From: Geochorda sp036562495
GTDB taxonomy: Bacteria > Bacillota > Limnochordia > Limnochordales > Geochordaceae
Assembly: GCA_036562495.1 (NCBI GenBank)
Contig: DATCKA010000066.1
Coordinates: forward strand, 1 to 14,893
DNA length: 14,893 nucleotides
Direction: 5' to 3'
In this document: positions 1 through 6,257 of the stretch, piece by piece
How positions within the stretch are numbered: the stretch's first letter is position 1
Layout: each line of letters starts with the position of its first letter
Position numbers and translations under genes: made by a program
The notes under the pieces: generated by a model
What the model was told of the DNA's origin: nothing
Database searches by the model: none
What the model saw: the letters and a program-made list of their open reading frames with translations, nothing else

Positions 1-219
1 CAGCTCGGCGATGCGCCCCTCGACGAAGGCCTGCTCGGCCTTGGCGGCCTCGTACTCGGGATTCTCCCAGGCATCGCCGAAGCTGAGCGACTCGCGGATG
101 CGCTCGGTCACCTCCTTGCGCTTGACCGTGCGCAGGAAGTCGAGCTCCTCCCGAAGCCGGCGCTCGCCCTCCGGTGTCAGGATCAGCTCCTCCTCCAGCC
201 TCCGCTCCCCCCTCCTCAT
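1..219 (-). CDS. greA: GreA-type transcription elongation factor, N-terminal part (cut by window edge)
   Basis: GreA-family factors enter the RNA polymerase secondary channel and stimulate cleavage of backtracked RNA. Only the first 73 codons are present; the C-terminal domain lies outside the window. The reading includes LTPEGERRLREELDFLRTVK and later EAAKAEQAFVEGRIAEL, which match the start and second helix of the GreA N-terminal coiled coil. The ATG at 219 follows a GAGGAGGGG purine tract. The acidic tip reads FGDAWENPEYEAAK where the family usually has GDLSENAEY. The key Asp and Glu remain, but Leu-Ser is Ala-Trp and Ala is Pro. That could mean a divergent GreA or a second paralogue. Family assignment is firm; orthology to the main GreA is less certain. 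The gene is divergent from ku. Confidence 0.85.
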   Translation of the reverse strand, partial: MRRGERRLEEELILTPEGERRLREELDFLRTVKRKEVTERIRESLSFGDAWENPEYEAAKAEQAFVEGRIAEL

Positions 220-285
220 GAAGCGCTTTCACCCCTCCTCTTCGGCCGGGAGCCTGGCCCTTCCTCCCGGTGCATAGGATGGTGA

Positions 286-301
286 CCGACCCACCGGTCG
301 G
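286..301. repeat. Small palindrome in the greA-ku divergent gap
   Basis: CCGACC and GGTCGG form six-base arms around a CACC spacer, about 60 bases before the ku start. The palindrome lies in the 140-base gap between the divergent greA and ku genes, so it could be an operator or a leader hairpin. In DNA this GC-rich, six-base arms can arise by chance. I see no convincing -35/-10 pair for either gene here. Confidence 0.25.
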
Positions 302-344
302 CCGGCTTCCCGGCGGCCCGGCTCGGGATGCTAAGGATGGCGGC

Positions 345-353
345 AGGGAGGAA
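345..353 (+). promoter_or_regulatory. Ribosome binding site that fixes the ku start
   Basis: AGGGAGGAA ends six bases before the ATG at 360. This favours 360 over the in-frame upstream ATGs at 270 and 279, which would add about 30 residues with no resemblance to Ku. Confidence 0.75.
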
Positions 354-359
354 CGCCCC

Positions 360-1262
360 ATGGGCGCCTTTCGCAGTCTTTGGCGGGCGACGGTCAGCTT
401 CGGGCTGGTCAGCATCCCGGTAAAGGTCTATGCGGCGACGGAGGACCGGGAGATCCACCTGCGCCAGCTTCACCGGCGCTGCCACTCGCCCATCGAGTAC
501 CGCAAGTGGTGTCCCGTCTGCGACGTGCAGGTGCAGGCCGAGGAGATCGTCATGGGCTACCCCTTGAGCCCCGGCCGCTTCGTCGCGGTCGAGGACGAGG
601 ACCTGGCCGCGCTGCCCCTGCCCGAGGCCCACACCATCCGCATCCTGGACTTTGCGGCTCTCGCCGAGGTCGATCCGCTCTACTTCGACCGCCCCTACTA
701 CCTCGAGCCGGCCGAGGGCGGCGTGCGGCCCTACCGCCTGCTCGTGGAGGCCATGGGCCAGACCGGGCGCGTCGCCGTGGCCCGCATGGCCATGCGCCAC
801 CGGGAGAGCCTGGCCGCCCTGCGCGTGCTGGGGGAAGTCCTGGTGCTGCAGACCATGCGCTTCGCCGACGAGGTACGTCCTCCCACCGACGTCGTCGACG
901 TCCCGGCCGGCAGCCAGCCCGACGAGCGGGAGCGCCAGATGGCCGTGCAACTGGTACAGGCGCTCTCCTCCCCCTTCGACCCCACCCGCTACGTCAACGA
1001 GCGCCGCCGTGCCTTCGTGGAGATGCTGGAGCGAAAGGCTGCCGGGCAGGCAGTGGTGCAGGCGCCTCGCGCCGAGCCTCCGGCCGTGGCCGACCTGGTC
1101 GAGGCGCTCCAGGCGAGCCTGCGCGAGCTGGACGGCGCCGGACAGAGGCCGCCGGCCCTCGCCAACGGCGCCCGGCACAACGGTGACGGCAGGGGGGCAT
1201 CTGCGGATGGCGCGGCCGCAGCGTCGCCTGCCCGTCGACGCCGGGCCCGGCCCAGTCCATGA
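360..1262 (+). CDS. ku: Ku, DNA end-binding protein of bacterial non-homologous end joining
   Basis: Bacterial Ku is a homodimer that rings double-strand DNA ends and recruits the LigD ligase/polymerase activities. The 300-residue protein begins MGAFRSLWRATVSFGLVSIP, close to the family N-terminus (W-x-G-x-I-S-F-G-L-V-N-I-P-V-K). The Ku core beta-barrel follows to about residue 245. Cys41, Cys51 and Cys54 (RRC...WCPVC) form the zinc-ribbon-like cluster seen in many bacterial Ku proteins. The C-terminus is a low-complexity tail ending in a basic patch (ARRRRARPSP), like the basic extensions of other bacterial Ku proteins that add DNA contacts. The family is usually about 250-300 residues. The start at 360 is chosen from its ribosome binding site and the family N-terminus. 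It heads the ku-ligase-polymerase operon, and its end overlaps the proposed ligase start. Confidence 0.95.
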   Translation: MGAFRSLWRATVSFGLVSIPVKVYAATEDREIHLRQLHRRCHSPIEYRKWCPVCDVQVQAEEIVMGYPLSPGRFVAVEDEDLAALPLPEAHTIRILDFAALAEVDPLYFDRPYYLEPAEGGVRPYRLLVEAMGQTGRVAVARMAMRHRESLAALRVLGEVLVLQTMRFADEVRPPTDVVDVPAGSQPDERERQMAVQLVQALSSPFDPTRYVNERRRAFVEMLERKAAGQAVVQAPRAEPPAVADLVEALQASLRELDGAGQRPPALANGARHNGDGRGASADGAAAASPARRRRARPSP

Positions 1263-2238
1263 GGGGGTACGGCTCGTCGCCTCTCAACGTCCGCCCACGG
1301 GCATGCCCGACGTCGTTCGTCCCATGCTAGCGGAGCTGGCCCCGTCGCCCTTCGACTCGCCCCGTCACCTCTTCGAACCGAAGTGGGACGGCCTTCGGGC
1401 CATCGCCTTCGTCACCCCCGACGACGCCTGGCTCCAGAGCCGGCGGGTGCGGCGCTGGCGCCGCACCTTCCCGGAGGTGATCCAGGCCCTGCGGAAGCTG
1501 GCCGGCGGACGCCCGGTCGTCCTCGACGGGGAGCTGATCGTGCCCGACCCCTCGGGGCGGCCGGACTTCGAGGCGGCGCTGGCGCGCAGCCGGATGGGCG
1601 AGCAGGCCGCCCACCTGGCGGCATCGCAACGGCCCGCCGTCTACGTGGCCTTCGACCTGCTCTACCTCGACGGTGAGGACCTGCGGGCCTCCCCGCTGCG
1701 AGACCGCCGCGAGCGTTTGCAAGCGTGGGCCGCCGGTTGGCCTCCGCAGGCCACGGTCATCCTCTGCCCGGCCACGGTGGGGTCGGGGCGGGCCCTCTTC
1801 GAGTCGGCCCTGCGCCTGGGCTTCGAGGGTGCCGTGGCCAAGGACCTCGACAGCCCCTACCTCGAGGGGCGGCGCAGCCGCCACTGGCTCAAGTTGAAGC
1901 CGTACAAGGAGGAGGCCATGTGGGTCGTGGGCTACGTCCCCGCCGAGCCCGGCGGCATCCGGGCCCTGGCGGTGGCGTCGCCGCCCGACCGTCTGACGGG
2001 TCTGGTGGGCACGGGGCTCTCCTCTGCCGAACAGCGCCGGCTGCGGGCCAGCCTGGACCCCCTGGCCCGCTCCTCTCCGCCCCCCGGCCTCGCCCTGCCC
2101 TCGCCGGCCGCCCGGCTGCCCCGCGAAGCGGCCGGGATCGTCTGGACCCCGCCCGTGCGGCAGGTGCGGGTGCGCTACCTCGAGCGCACCTCGGCCGGCT
2201 GGCTGCGCCACGCCTCGGTGGTGAGCCTGCTGCCGTGA
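1207..2238 (+). CDS. ligD: ATP-dependent DNA ligase, stand-alone LigD-type ligase domain
   Basis: This ligase seals nicks in NHEJ through a lysyl-AMP intermediate. All nucleotidyltransferase motifs are visible (numbering from 1207): motif I EPKWDG with nucleophile Lys59, motif III LDGE at 106-109, motif IIIa AFDLLYLDG, motif IV EGAVAK at 207-212 and motif V WLKLK at 227-231. An OB-fold follows and ends in RHASVVSLLP. There is no fused polymerase or phosphoesterase domain, unlike mycobacterial or Pseudomonas LigD. The start is uncertain. The ATG at 1207 has an AGGGGGG tract 10 bases upstream and overlaps the ku end by 56 bases. ATG 1303 or 1324 would give a length closer to the usual domain start but lacks a ribosome binding site. 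Its stop overlaps the next gene start, which indicates coupled translation with the polymerase. Family assignment is very sure. Confidence 0.92.
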   Translation: MARPQRRLPVDAGPGPVHEGVRLVASQRPPTGMPDVVRPMLAELAPSPFDSPRHLFEPKWDGLRAIAFVTPDDAWLQSRRVRRWRRTFPEVIQALRKLAGGRPVVLDGELIVPDPSGRPDFEAALARSRMGEQAAHLAASQRPAVYVAFDLLYLDGEDLRASPLRDRRERLQAWAAGWPPQATVILCPATVGSGRALFESALRLGFEGAVAKDLDSPYLEGRRSRHWLKLKPYKEEAMWVVGYVPAEPGGIRALAVASPPDRLTGLVGTGLSSAEQRRLRASLDPLARSSPPPGLALPSPAARLPREAAGIVWTPPVRQVRVRYLERTSAGWLRHASVVSLLP

Positions 2239-3176
2239 GCGCGGCCTCGAGTCGCGACCGGGAGGTCGTCCTGCACGTCGACGGCCGGGAGGTGCGCCTC
2301 ACCCACCCGGACCGCCTCCTCTGGCCCCGGGAGGGCATCACCAAGGCGCGGCTCGTCGAGTACTACCTCCAGGTGGCCCCCCTCATGCTGCCCCACCTGG
2401 CCGACCGCCCCCTGGTGCTGACCCGCTACCCGCGGGGCATCCACAGTCCCTCCTTCTACCAGAAGCAGGTGCCCCACCCCCGCCCCTCCTGGGTGCGCAC
2501 CGTCCCCATCGCCCACGAGCAGCGGGTCGTCGACTACGTCGTGGCCGACAGCCCGGCCACCCTGGCATGGCTCGGCAACCTGGCGGCCGTCGAGATCCAT
2601 CCGTGGATGTCGACGGCCTCCGACCCCGAGCACCCGGATCTCCTGGTCATCGACCTCGACCCGGACCCTCCGTCCGGCTTCGAGGAGAGCCGCCGGGTGG
2701 CCCTGTGGCTGCGCCCCGCCCTGGAGTCCCTCGGGTTGCAGGCGGTGCCCAAGCTCTCGGGGGCCACCGGGGTGCACGTGTGCATCCCCCTCGTGCCCCG
2801 CCACACCTACGCCGTCACCAGCCGGGTGGCGGCGACCATCGGCCAGGTGCTGGCGGAGTTGCGCCCCGACCTCGTGACCGCCGAGCGCCTCGTCCGCCGC
2901 CGGCAGGGCCGGGTCTACGTAGACCCCTACCAAAACCTGCGGGGCAAGACCGTCGTCGGCGCCTACTCTCCGCGCCCCTTGCCCGGCGCGCCGGTCTCGG
3001 TGCCCGTCACATGGGAGGAGCTGCAGCACGTGCAGCCCTCGGACTTCACCGTGGCCAACTGGCCGCGCTGGCTCCCGGGCCGCCGCGATCCCCTGCTCGA
3101 GGCCCGCCGGCGTCCCCAGAGCCTGGAGCCGCTCTTGCAAAAGGGCCTGGTCGAGGCCCGTCCCGAGCGCGCATAG
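2235..3176 (+). CDS. LigD-type primase/polymerase (AEP superfamily), stand-alone
   Basis: This is the end-joining polymerase of the archaeo-eukaryotic primase superfamily. It fills gaps and adds (ribo)nucleotides at Ku-bound ends before ligation. The 313-residue protein carries the family motifs: catalytic IDLDPDPPS with Asp140 and Asp142, the nucleotide-binding SGATGVH at 175-181 ending in His181, and VDPYQNLRGKTVVGAYSPRP with the third metal-binding Asp at 230. The N-terminus (LTHPDRLLWPREGITK) matches the usual opening of the LigD polymerase domain (L-T-N-x-D-K-x-L-W-P). Translation starts at GTG 2235, inside the GTGA overlap with the ligase stop, so the two are probably made in equal amounts. 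In many bacteria this domain is fused to the ligase; here it is separate. No phosphoesterase domain is encoded nearby. Confidence 0.93.
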   Translation: MSAASSRDREVVLHVDGREVRLTHPDRLLWPREGITKARLVEYYLQVAPLMLPHLADRPLVLTRYPRGIHSPSFYQKQVPHPRPSWVRTVPIAHEQRVVDYVVADSPATLAWLGNLAAVEIHPWMSTASDPEHPDLLVIDLDPDPPSGFEESRRVALWLRPALESLGLQAVPKLSGATGVHVCIPLVPRHTYAVTSRVAATIGQVLAELRPDLVTAERLVRRRQGRVYVDPYQNLRGKTVVGAYSPRPLPGAPVSVPVTWEELQHVQPSDFTVANWPRWLPGRRDPLLEARRRPQSLEPLLQKGLVEARPERA

Positions 3177-3226
3177 GCCTGTCGGTAGGCGGAAAGATCC
3201 TTGGAGGGGCAGACCATATCGTCCGG

Positions 3227-3233
3227 AAGGAGG
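3227..3233 (+). promoter_or_regulatory. Ribosome binding site that fixes the start of the Myb/SANT-like gene
   Basis: AAGGAGG, a near-perfect anti-16S match, stands six bases before ATG 3240. It decides that start over the in-frame ATG at 3201. I see no clear promoter in the 63-base gap after the polymerase gene, so this gene probably shares the ku-ligase-polymerase transcript. Confidence 0.8.
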
Positions 3234-3239
3234 CAACCC

Positions 3240-4043
3240 ATGGCCGTCGCGGCCGCACCCGATCGTTCACGTCCCGCCGCCCGGCGCGTCAGCAGCAGCC
3301 GTAAGAGCTGGACCCCTGCCGAGAAGGAGCAGGCACGCCTCATCATCGCCGAATGCCAGCGAAGCGGGCTCCCCTTGAGCGAGGCCTTCCGCAGGGTTTC
3401 TCAGGCGCTGCCCCAACGTTCTCCCACGGCGGTGGCCATGCTCTACTACAACGTCCTGCGCCGAGAGCCCACCGACGGGCAGAGCGCGCAGACTCCCGCC
3501 GCCCCTCCCGCGCATCGGGACGCCGGGGCCTCTCCATCCCTGGCGATCCCGCCGGACCTGCTCGAGGCCTTCGAGGGGCTACCCGAGTACATCGCCCGCC
3601 TGCACCGGCGTCTCGACGAGCTCGAAGCGCGACTCTCGCAGCTGCCGTCCCCGTCGCTGCCGGCGCTGGCCCGTTGGGCACATCAGGTGGCATCGGCCCT
3701 GGAGCGCGCCGCCCGAAGCGACGAGGCGCTGCGGGAGGCCGAGGCGCGCCAGCAGGCCCTGGCCTCCGCCAATGAGGCCCTTAGCCGCCGCCTGCACGCC
3801 ATGCAGGAGCGTCTCCACGAGATCGAGGCCGCCTACCAGGAGGCCAAGGACCTCTACGAGATGTTCACCGGGATGGCCAGCATCTCGCAGATCATGTCCC
3901 TGGGCGACTTCAAGCAGCGCATGAAGACGACCCTCGACCGGTGGGGCAACGTGCTCAAGGTGGAGTTCGAACCCCTCAACGCCCCGCCCCACGCGGCGGC
4001 CCAGCCGCCCGCAGCCCCGACCGTCAACGAGGCGTCTGGATGA
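3240..4043 (+). CDS. Myb/SANT-like (RsfA-like) DNA-binding protein with coiled coil
   Basis: Exact function is not recognised. Residues about 24-75 (from SWTPAEKEQARLIIAEC to LYYNVLRRE) resemble the single Myb/SANT-type helical domain of RsfA, the prespore regulator of Bacillus. They show an opening Trp, an acidic first helix, and a last helix containing TAVAMLYYN. A Pro/Ala-rich linker leads to a heptad-like region at about 110-205, rich in Glu, Arg, Leu and Ala, which should form a coiled coil and oligomerise. A compact segment follows (YEMFTGMASISQIMSLGDFK) and then a disordered tail. There is no signal peptide or membrane segment. The gene lies 63 bases after the polymerase on the same strand, so it could be an NHEJ-linked DNA-binding partner or a spore-stage regulator; both are inference. 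Its last 20 bases overlap the convergent mrp gene. Confidence 0.75.
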   Translation: MAVAAAPDRSRPAARRVSSSRKSWTPAEKEQARLIIAECQRSGLPLSEAFRRVSQALPQRSPTAVAMLYYNVLRREPTDGQSAQTPAAPPAHRDAGASPSLAIPPDLLEAFEGLPEYIARLHRRLDELEARLSQLPSPSLPALARWAHQVASALERAARSDEALREAEARQQALASANEALSRRLHAMQERLHEIEAAYQEAKDLYEMFTGMASISQIMSLGDFKQRMKTTLDRWGNVLKVEFEPLNAPPHAAAQPPAAPTVNEASG

Positions 4044-5127
4044 AGGGCGGTGCCGACGGCACCGCCTCGGCCAGGCGGCGCTCCAGCGCCCGGGCCGCCT
4101 CGATGAAGGCCCGGCCGATGGGGTCGTCCTCGCTGGCCGCCAGCGGCGCGCCCTCGTCGCCCGACTGGCGAAGCCGCGTGTCGAGCGGGAGCCGGGCCAG
4201 CAGGGGCACCCCCAGCATCTCGGCGATCTGCTGCCCGCCGCCGCTGCCGAAGATCTCCTCCTTGGTGTTGCAGTGCGGGCAGATGAAGTAGGCCATGTTT
4301 TCGATGACGCCCAGGATGGTCTGGTTGGTCTTCTCGGCCATGCGGCCGACCCGCCGCGCCACCACCGAGGCCACGGGCTGCGGGGTCGTCACCACCAGCA
4401 GATAGCTCTGGGGGATGAGCTGGTACATGCTGATGGGGATGTCGCCGGTGCCGGGCGGCATGTCGATGAGCAGGTAGTCGAGGTCCGCCCACAGCACGTC
4501 CTTGAGGAACTGCTCCAGGGCCTTCATCAGCATGGGGCCCCGCCAGACGACGGCGGTGTCCTCCTCCACCAGCGAGCCCATGGAGATGACCTGCAGCCCA
4601 TAGGCCTCCTGCGGCACCAGGGCCCCGTCGAGCACCACGGGCCGCCCCTTGATCCCCAGGAGCTTGGGCACGCTGAAGCCGTAGATGTCCGCGTCCAGCA
4701 CGCCGACGCGCTTGCCCAGGCTACGCAGGGCGACCGCCAGGTTGACCGTCACCGTCGACTTGCCGACGCCGCCCTTGCCGCTGGAGATGCCGATGATGGC
4801 CGTGCGGGAGGTGGGGTCGAGGATGGCCGAGCGGGCCTGCCGGCGCGGGCTCAACCGGTTGACCAGGGCCTGGCGCTCCGCCTCGGTCATCGAGCCCAGC
4901 TGCACCCGCACCTCCCTGACGCCGGGCACGCGGCTCAGCTGGTTGCGTACGTCCTGCTCGATGCGATGGCGCAGAGGGCAGCCAGGTACCGTCAGCACCA
5001 CGTCGACTTCGACCAGGCCGTCCTCGATGCGCACGTCCTTGACCATCTGGAGGTCGACGATGCTGCGGTGGAGCTCGGGATCCATCACGGAACGGAGCGC
5101 ATCGACGACCTGCTCGCGCGTCACCAT
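4024..5127 (-). CDS. mrp: Mrp/ApbC-family P-loop ATPase, Fe-S cluster carrier
   Basis: Mrp/ApbC/NBP35 proteins are dimeric ATPases that bind a [4Fe-4S] cluster between subunits and pass it to apoproteins in the cytoplasm. The 367-residue protein has an N-terminal MIP18/DUF59 domain (about 1-80, with the typical VMDPELHRSIVDL). A deviant Walker A follows, GKGGVGKST at 117-125, with the signature Lys118 and Lys123. The Asp-rich LDADIYG and Walker B LLIDMPPGTGD come next, then the cluster-ligating CPHC with Cys283 and Cys286. This is the usual full-length bacterial architecture. The ATG at 5127 has a GGGGAGG tract at 5141-5147, a rather long 13-base spacing. Its 3' end overlaps the convergent Myb/SANT-like gene by 20 bases. 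It lies 128 bases downstream of comA on the same strand and may have its own promoter. Confidence 0.96.
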   Translation of the reverse strand: MVTREQVVDALRSVMDPELHRSIVDLQMVKDVRIEDGLVEVDVVLTVPGCPLRHRIEQDVRNQLSRVPGVREVRVQLGSMTEAERQALVNRLSPRRQARSAILDPTSRTAIIGISSGKGGVGKSTVTVNLAVALRSLGKRVGVLDADIYGFSVPKLLGIKGRPVVLDGALVPQEAYGLQVISMGSLVEEDTAVVWRGPMLMKALEQFLKDVLWADLDYLLIDMPPGTGDIPISMYQLIPQSYLLVVTTPQPVASVVARRVGRMAEKTNQTILGVIENMAYFICPHCNTKEEIFGSGGGQQIAEMLGVPLLARLPLDTRLRQSGDEGAPLAASEDDPIGRAFIEAARALERRLAEAVPSAPPFIQTPR

Positions 5128-5184
5128 GGTGGTGGCATGACCTCCCCGCTGCCGCGCCGCCTGAGGCCCGTGGCAGCCGGATTG

Positions 5185-5206
5185 ATTAACCTGGTTACAT
5201 GTTACC
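5185..5206 (-). promoter_or_regulatory. AT-rich patch with repeated GGTTA half-sites upstream of mrp
   Basis: In the gap between comA and mrp, TTAACC, then T, then GGTTAC, then ATGTTACC (plus-strand reading) form overlapping inverted arms: TAACC/GGTTA around one base, and a central ACATGT palindrome. It is one of the few AT-rich stretches in the window and sits about 60-80 bases before the mrp start. That is where a promoter or operator would lie. I cannot name a regulator or a clear -35/-10 pair. Confidence 0.3.
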
Positions 5207-5255
5207 CTTGGCGCAAAGCCCCGTCAATGCAACGGCTCCGGCCCTGGCCGCATCC

Positions 5256-6161
5256 TCACGCACCGCCCCGGCCGCCGGCCCAGACCCGGAGCGTGTCGGA
5301 TCGAAGTCCCCAGCGCATGGAGGCCAACGTCAGCACGTCGCCGACCTGGACGTTGCCGAGGTTGACGTCAGGCCCCAGCAGGATCAACAGCTCCCGCTGC
5401 TGATCGGTCCTCGGCGCCTCCCAGATGAGCCGGTCGGGCCGGCTCAGCCGCTCCCACAGTGCCTGCCACGCCGCCCGGTCGAGCCTGCCCTGCGCGTCGT
5501 AGACGCCGATGCCCTGCCCGCTGTCGCGAGCCTCGACCAGCACGAAGGAGGCCCCGCCGTCCAGGTCCGACTCGACCTGCGCCGCCGCCGCCTCGGGCAC
5601 GAAGCGCTGCGCCCGATCCTTGCTCCCTACCTCGGTGATGACGGCGAAGCCCCGGTCCCGCGCCTGCCGGATGAGCTCGGCCCGGCGGTCCGGCGTCAGG
5701 GGGAAGGTGCCGTCGGAGATCTCGACCCATCGCAGCCCCAGCCGGGCCATCTGCTCCAGGGTCGCCCCGACGTCGCCCATCTCCCGGGCGATCTCCAGCA
5801 GGGTGCCGCCGGCGTATACCTCGACTCCCCGCTCCCGGGCCCGCTCGACCCGGGCCCTCACCTGCTCCGGCTCGTAGAGCAGCGCCGAGCCGAAGGCCAG
5901 CTTCCAAAACTGGATGTACGGAGCCGCCACCTCCAGCAGATCCAGGAAGTAGCCGAAGGGCGTCCCCTTGTCGATGACCATCGTCACGCGCCGGCCTGCC
6001 GGCTCCGCCGCGCCGCCCGTCGCCGCCTCTGGGCGCCAGGCGCCCTCACGCCCGAAGACGGTGTGCCACAGGAGGCTGGCCGAAGGATACGCCGGCACCC
6101 CCATCATCGAAGAAGGCGCCGCCGCGGGCTCCCCCCGCGGCGGCACGCCATCCATCGCCAT
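5256..6161 (-). CDS. comA: Phosphosulfolactate synthase (ComA family)
   Basis: ComA adds sulfite to phosphoenolpyruvate to give (R)-2-phospho-3-sulfolactate, the first step toward coenzyme M in methanogens. The Bacillus relative YitD is tied to sulfolactate, which is abundant in Bacillus spores. The TIM-barrel core runs from about residue 57 to the end, with family motifs TMVIDKG, VYAGGTLLEIA, VEISDGT, VITEVGSKD, VEARDSGQGIGVYD, LIWEAP, GPDVNLGNV and GLRSDTL. The start is ATG 6161, because GGGGAGGGGG lies nine bases upstream; a GTG at 6200 has no ribosome binding site. About 55 residues of Pro/Ala-rich, non-conserved sequence precede the core, so the start could be further in (Met19 or Met20). 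The gene follows mdh by 96 bases on the same strand. No ComB phosphatase or ComC dehydrogenase is recognisable nearby. Confidence 0.92.
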   Translation of the reverse strand: MAMDGVPPRGEPAAAPSSMMGVPAYPSASLLWHTVFGREGAWRPEAATGGAAEPAGRRVTMVIDKGTPFGYFLDLLEVAAPYIQFWKLAFGSALLYEPEQVRARVERARERGVEVYAGGTLLEIAREMGDVGATLEQMARLGLRWVEISDGTFPLTPDRRAELIRQARDRGFAVITEVGSKDRAQRFVPEAAAAQVESDLDGGASFVLVEARDSGQGIGVYDAQGRLDRAAWQALWERLSRPDRLIWEAPRTDQQRELLILLGPDVNLGNVQVGDVLTLASMRWGLRSDTLRVWAGGRGGA

Positions 6162-6170
6162 GCGCGACCG

Positions 6171-6180
6171 CCCCCTCCCC
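6171..6180 (-). promoter_or_regulatory. Ribosome binding site that fixes the comA start
   Basis: Read on the minus strand this is GGGGAGGGGG, nine bases before ATG 6161. The alternative in-frame GTG at 6200 has no purine tract upstream. Confidence 0.6.
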
Positions 6181-6257
6181 GGACCCGCCACTGTATGCAC
6201 CGCCGGGACGGCAGGCTCCGGCGGCCGGGGATGGGGTCGACGGTGGCCCTGCGGGCC

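Noticed and set aside
270..359. An N-terminal extension of Ku from ATG 270
   Set aside because: The extra residues are unlike any Ku, and the ribosome binding site points to ATG 360.
216..1178. Long minus-strand and alternative plus-strand frames over ku
   Set aside because: Gly/Arg/His-rich shadow translations with no family match; the Ku frame explains the region.
6201..6240. Short inverted repeat (CGCCGG/CCGGCG) between mdh and comA as a terminator
   Set aside because: Only six base pairs with a long loop and no T-run; chance is likely at this GC content.
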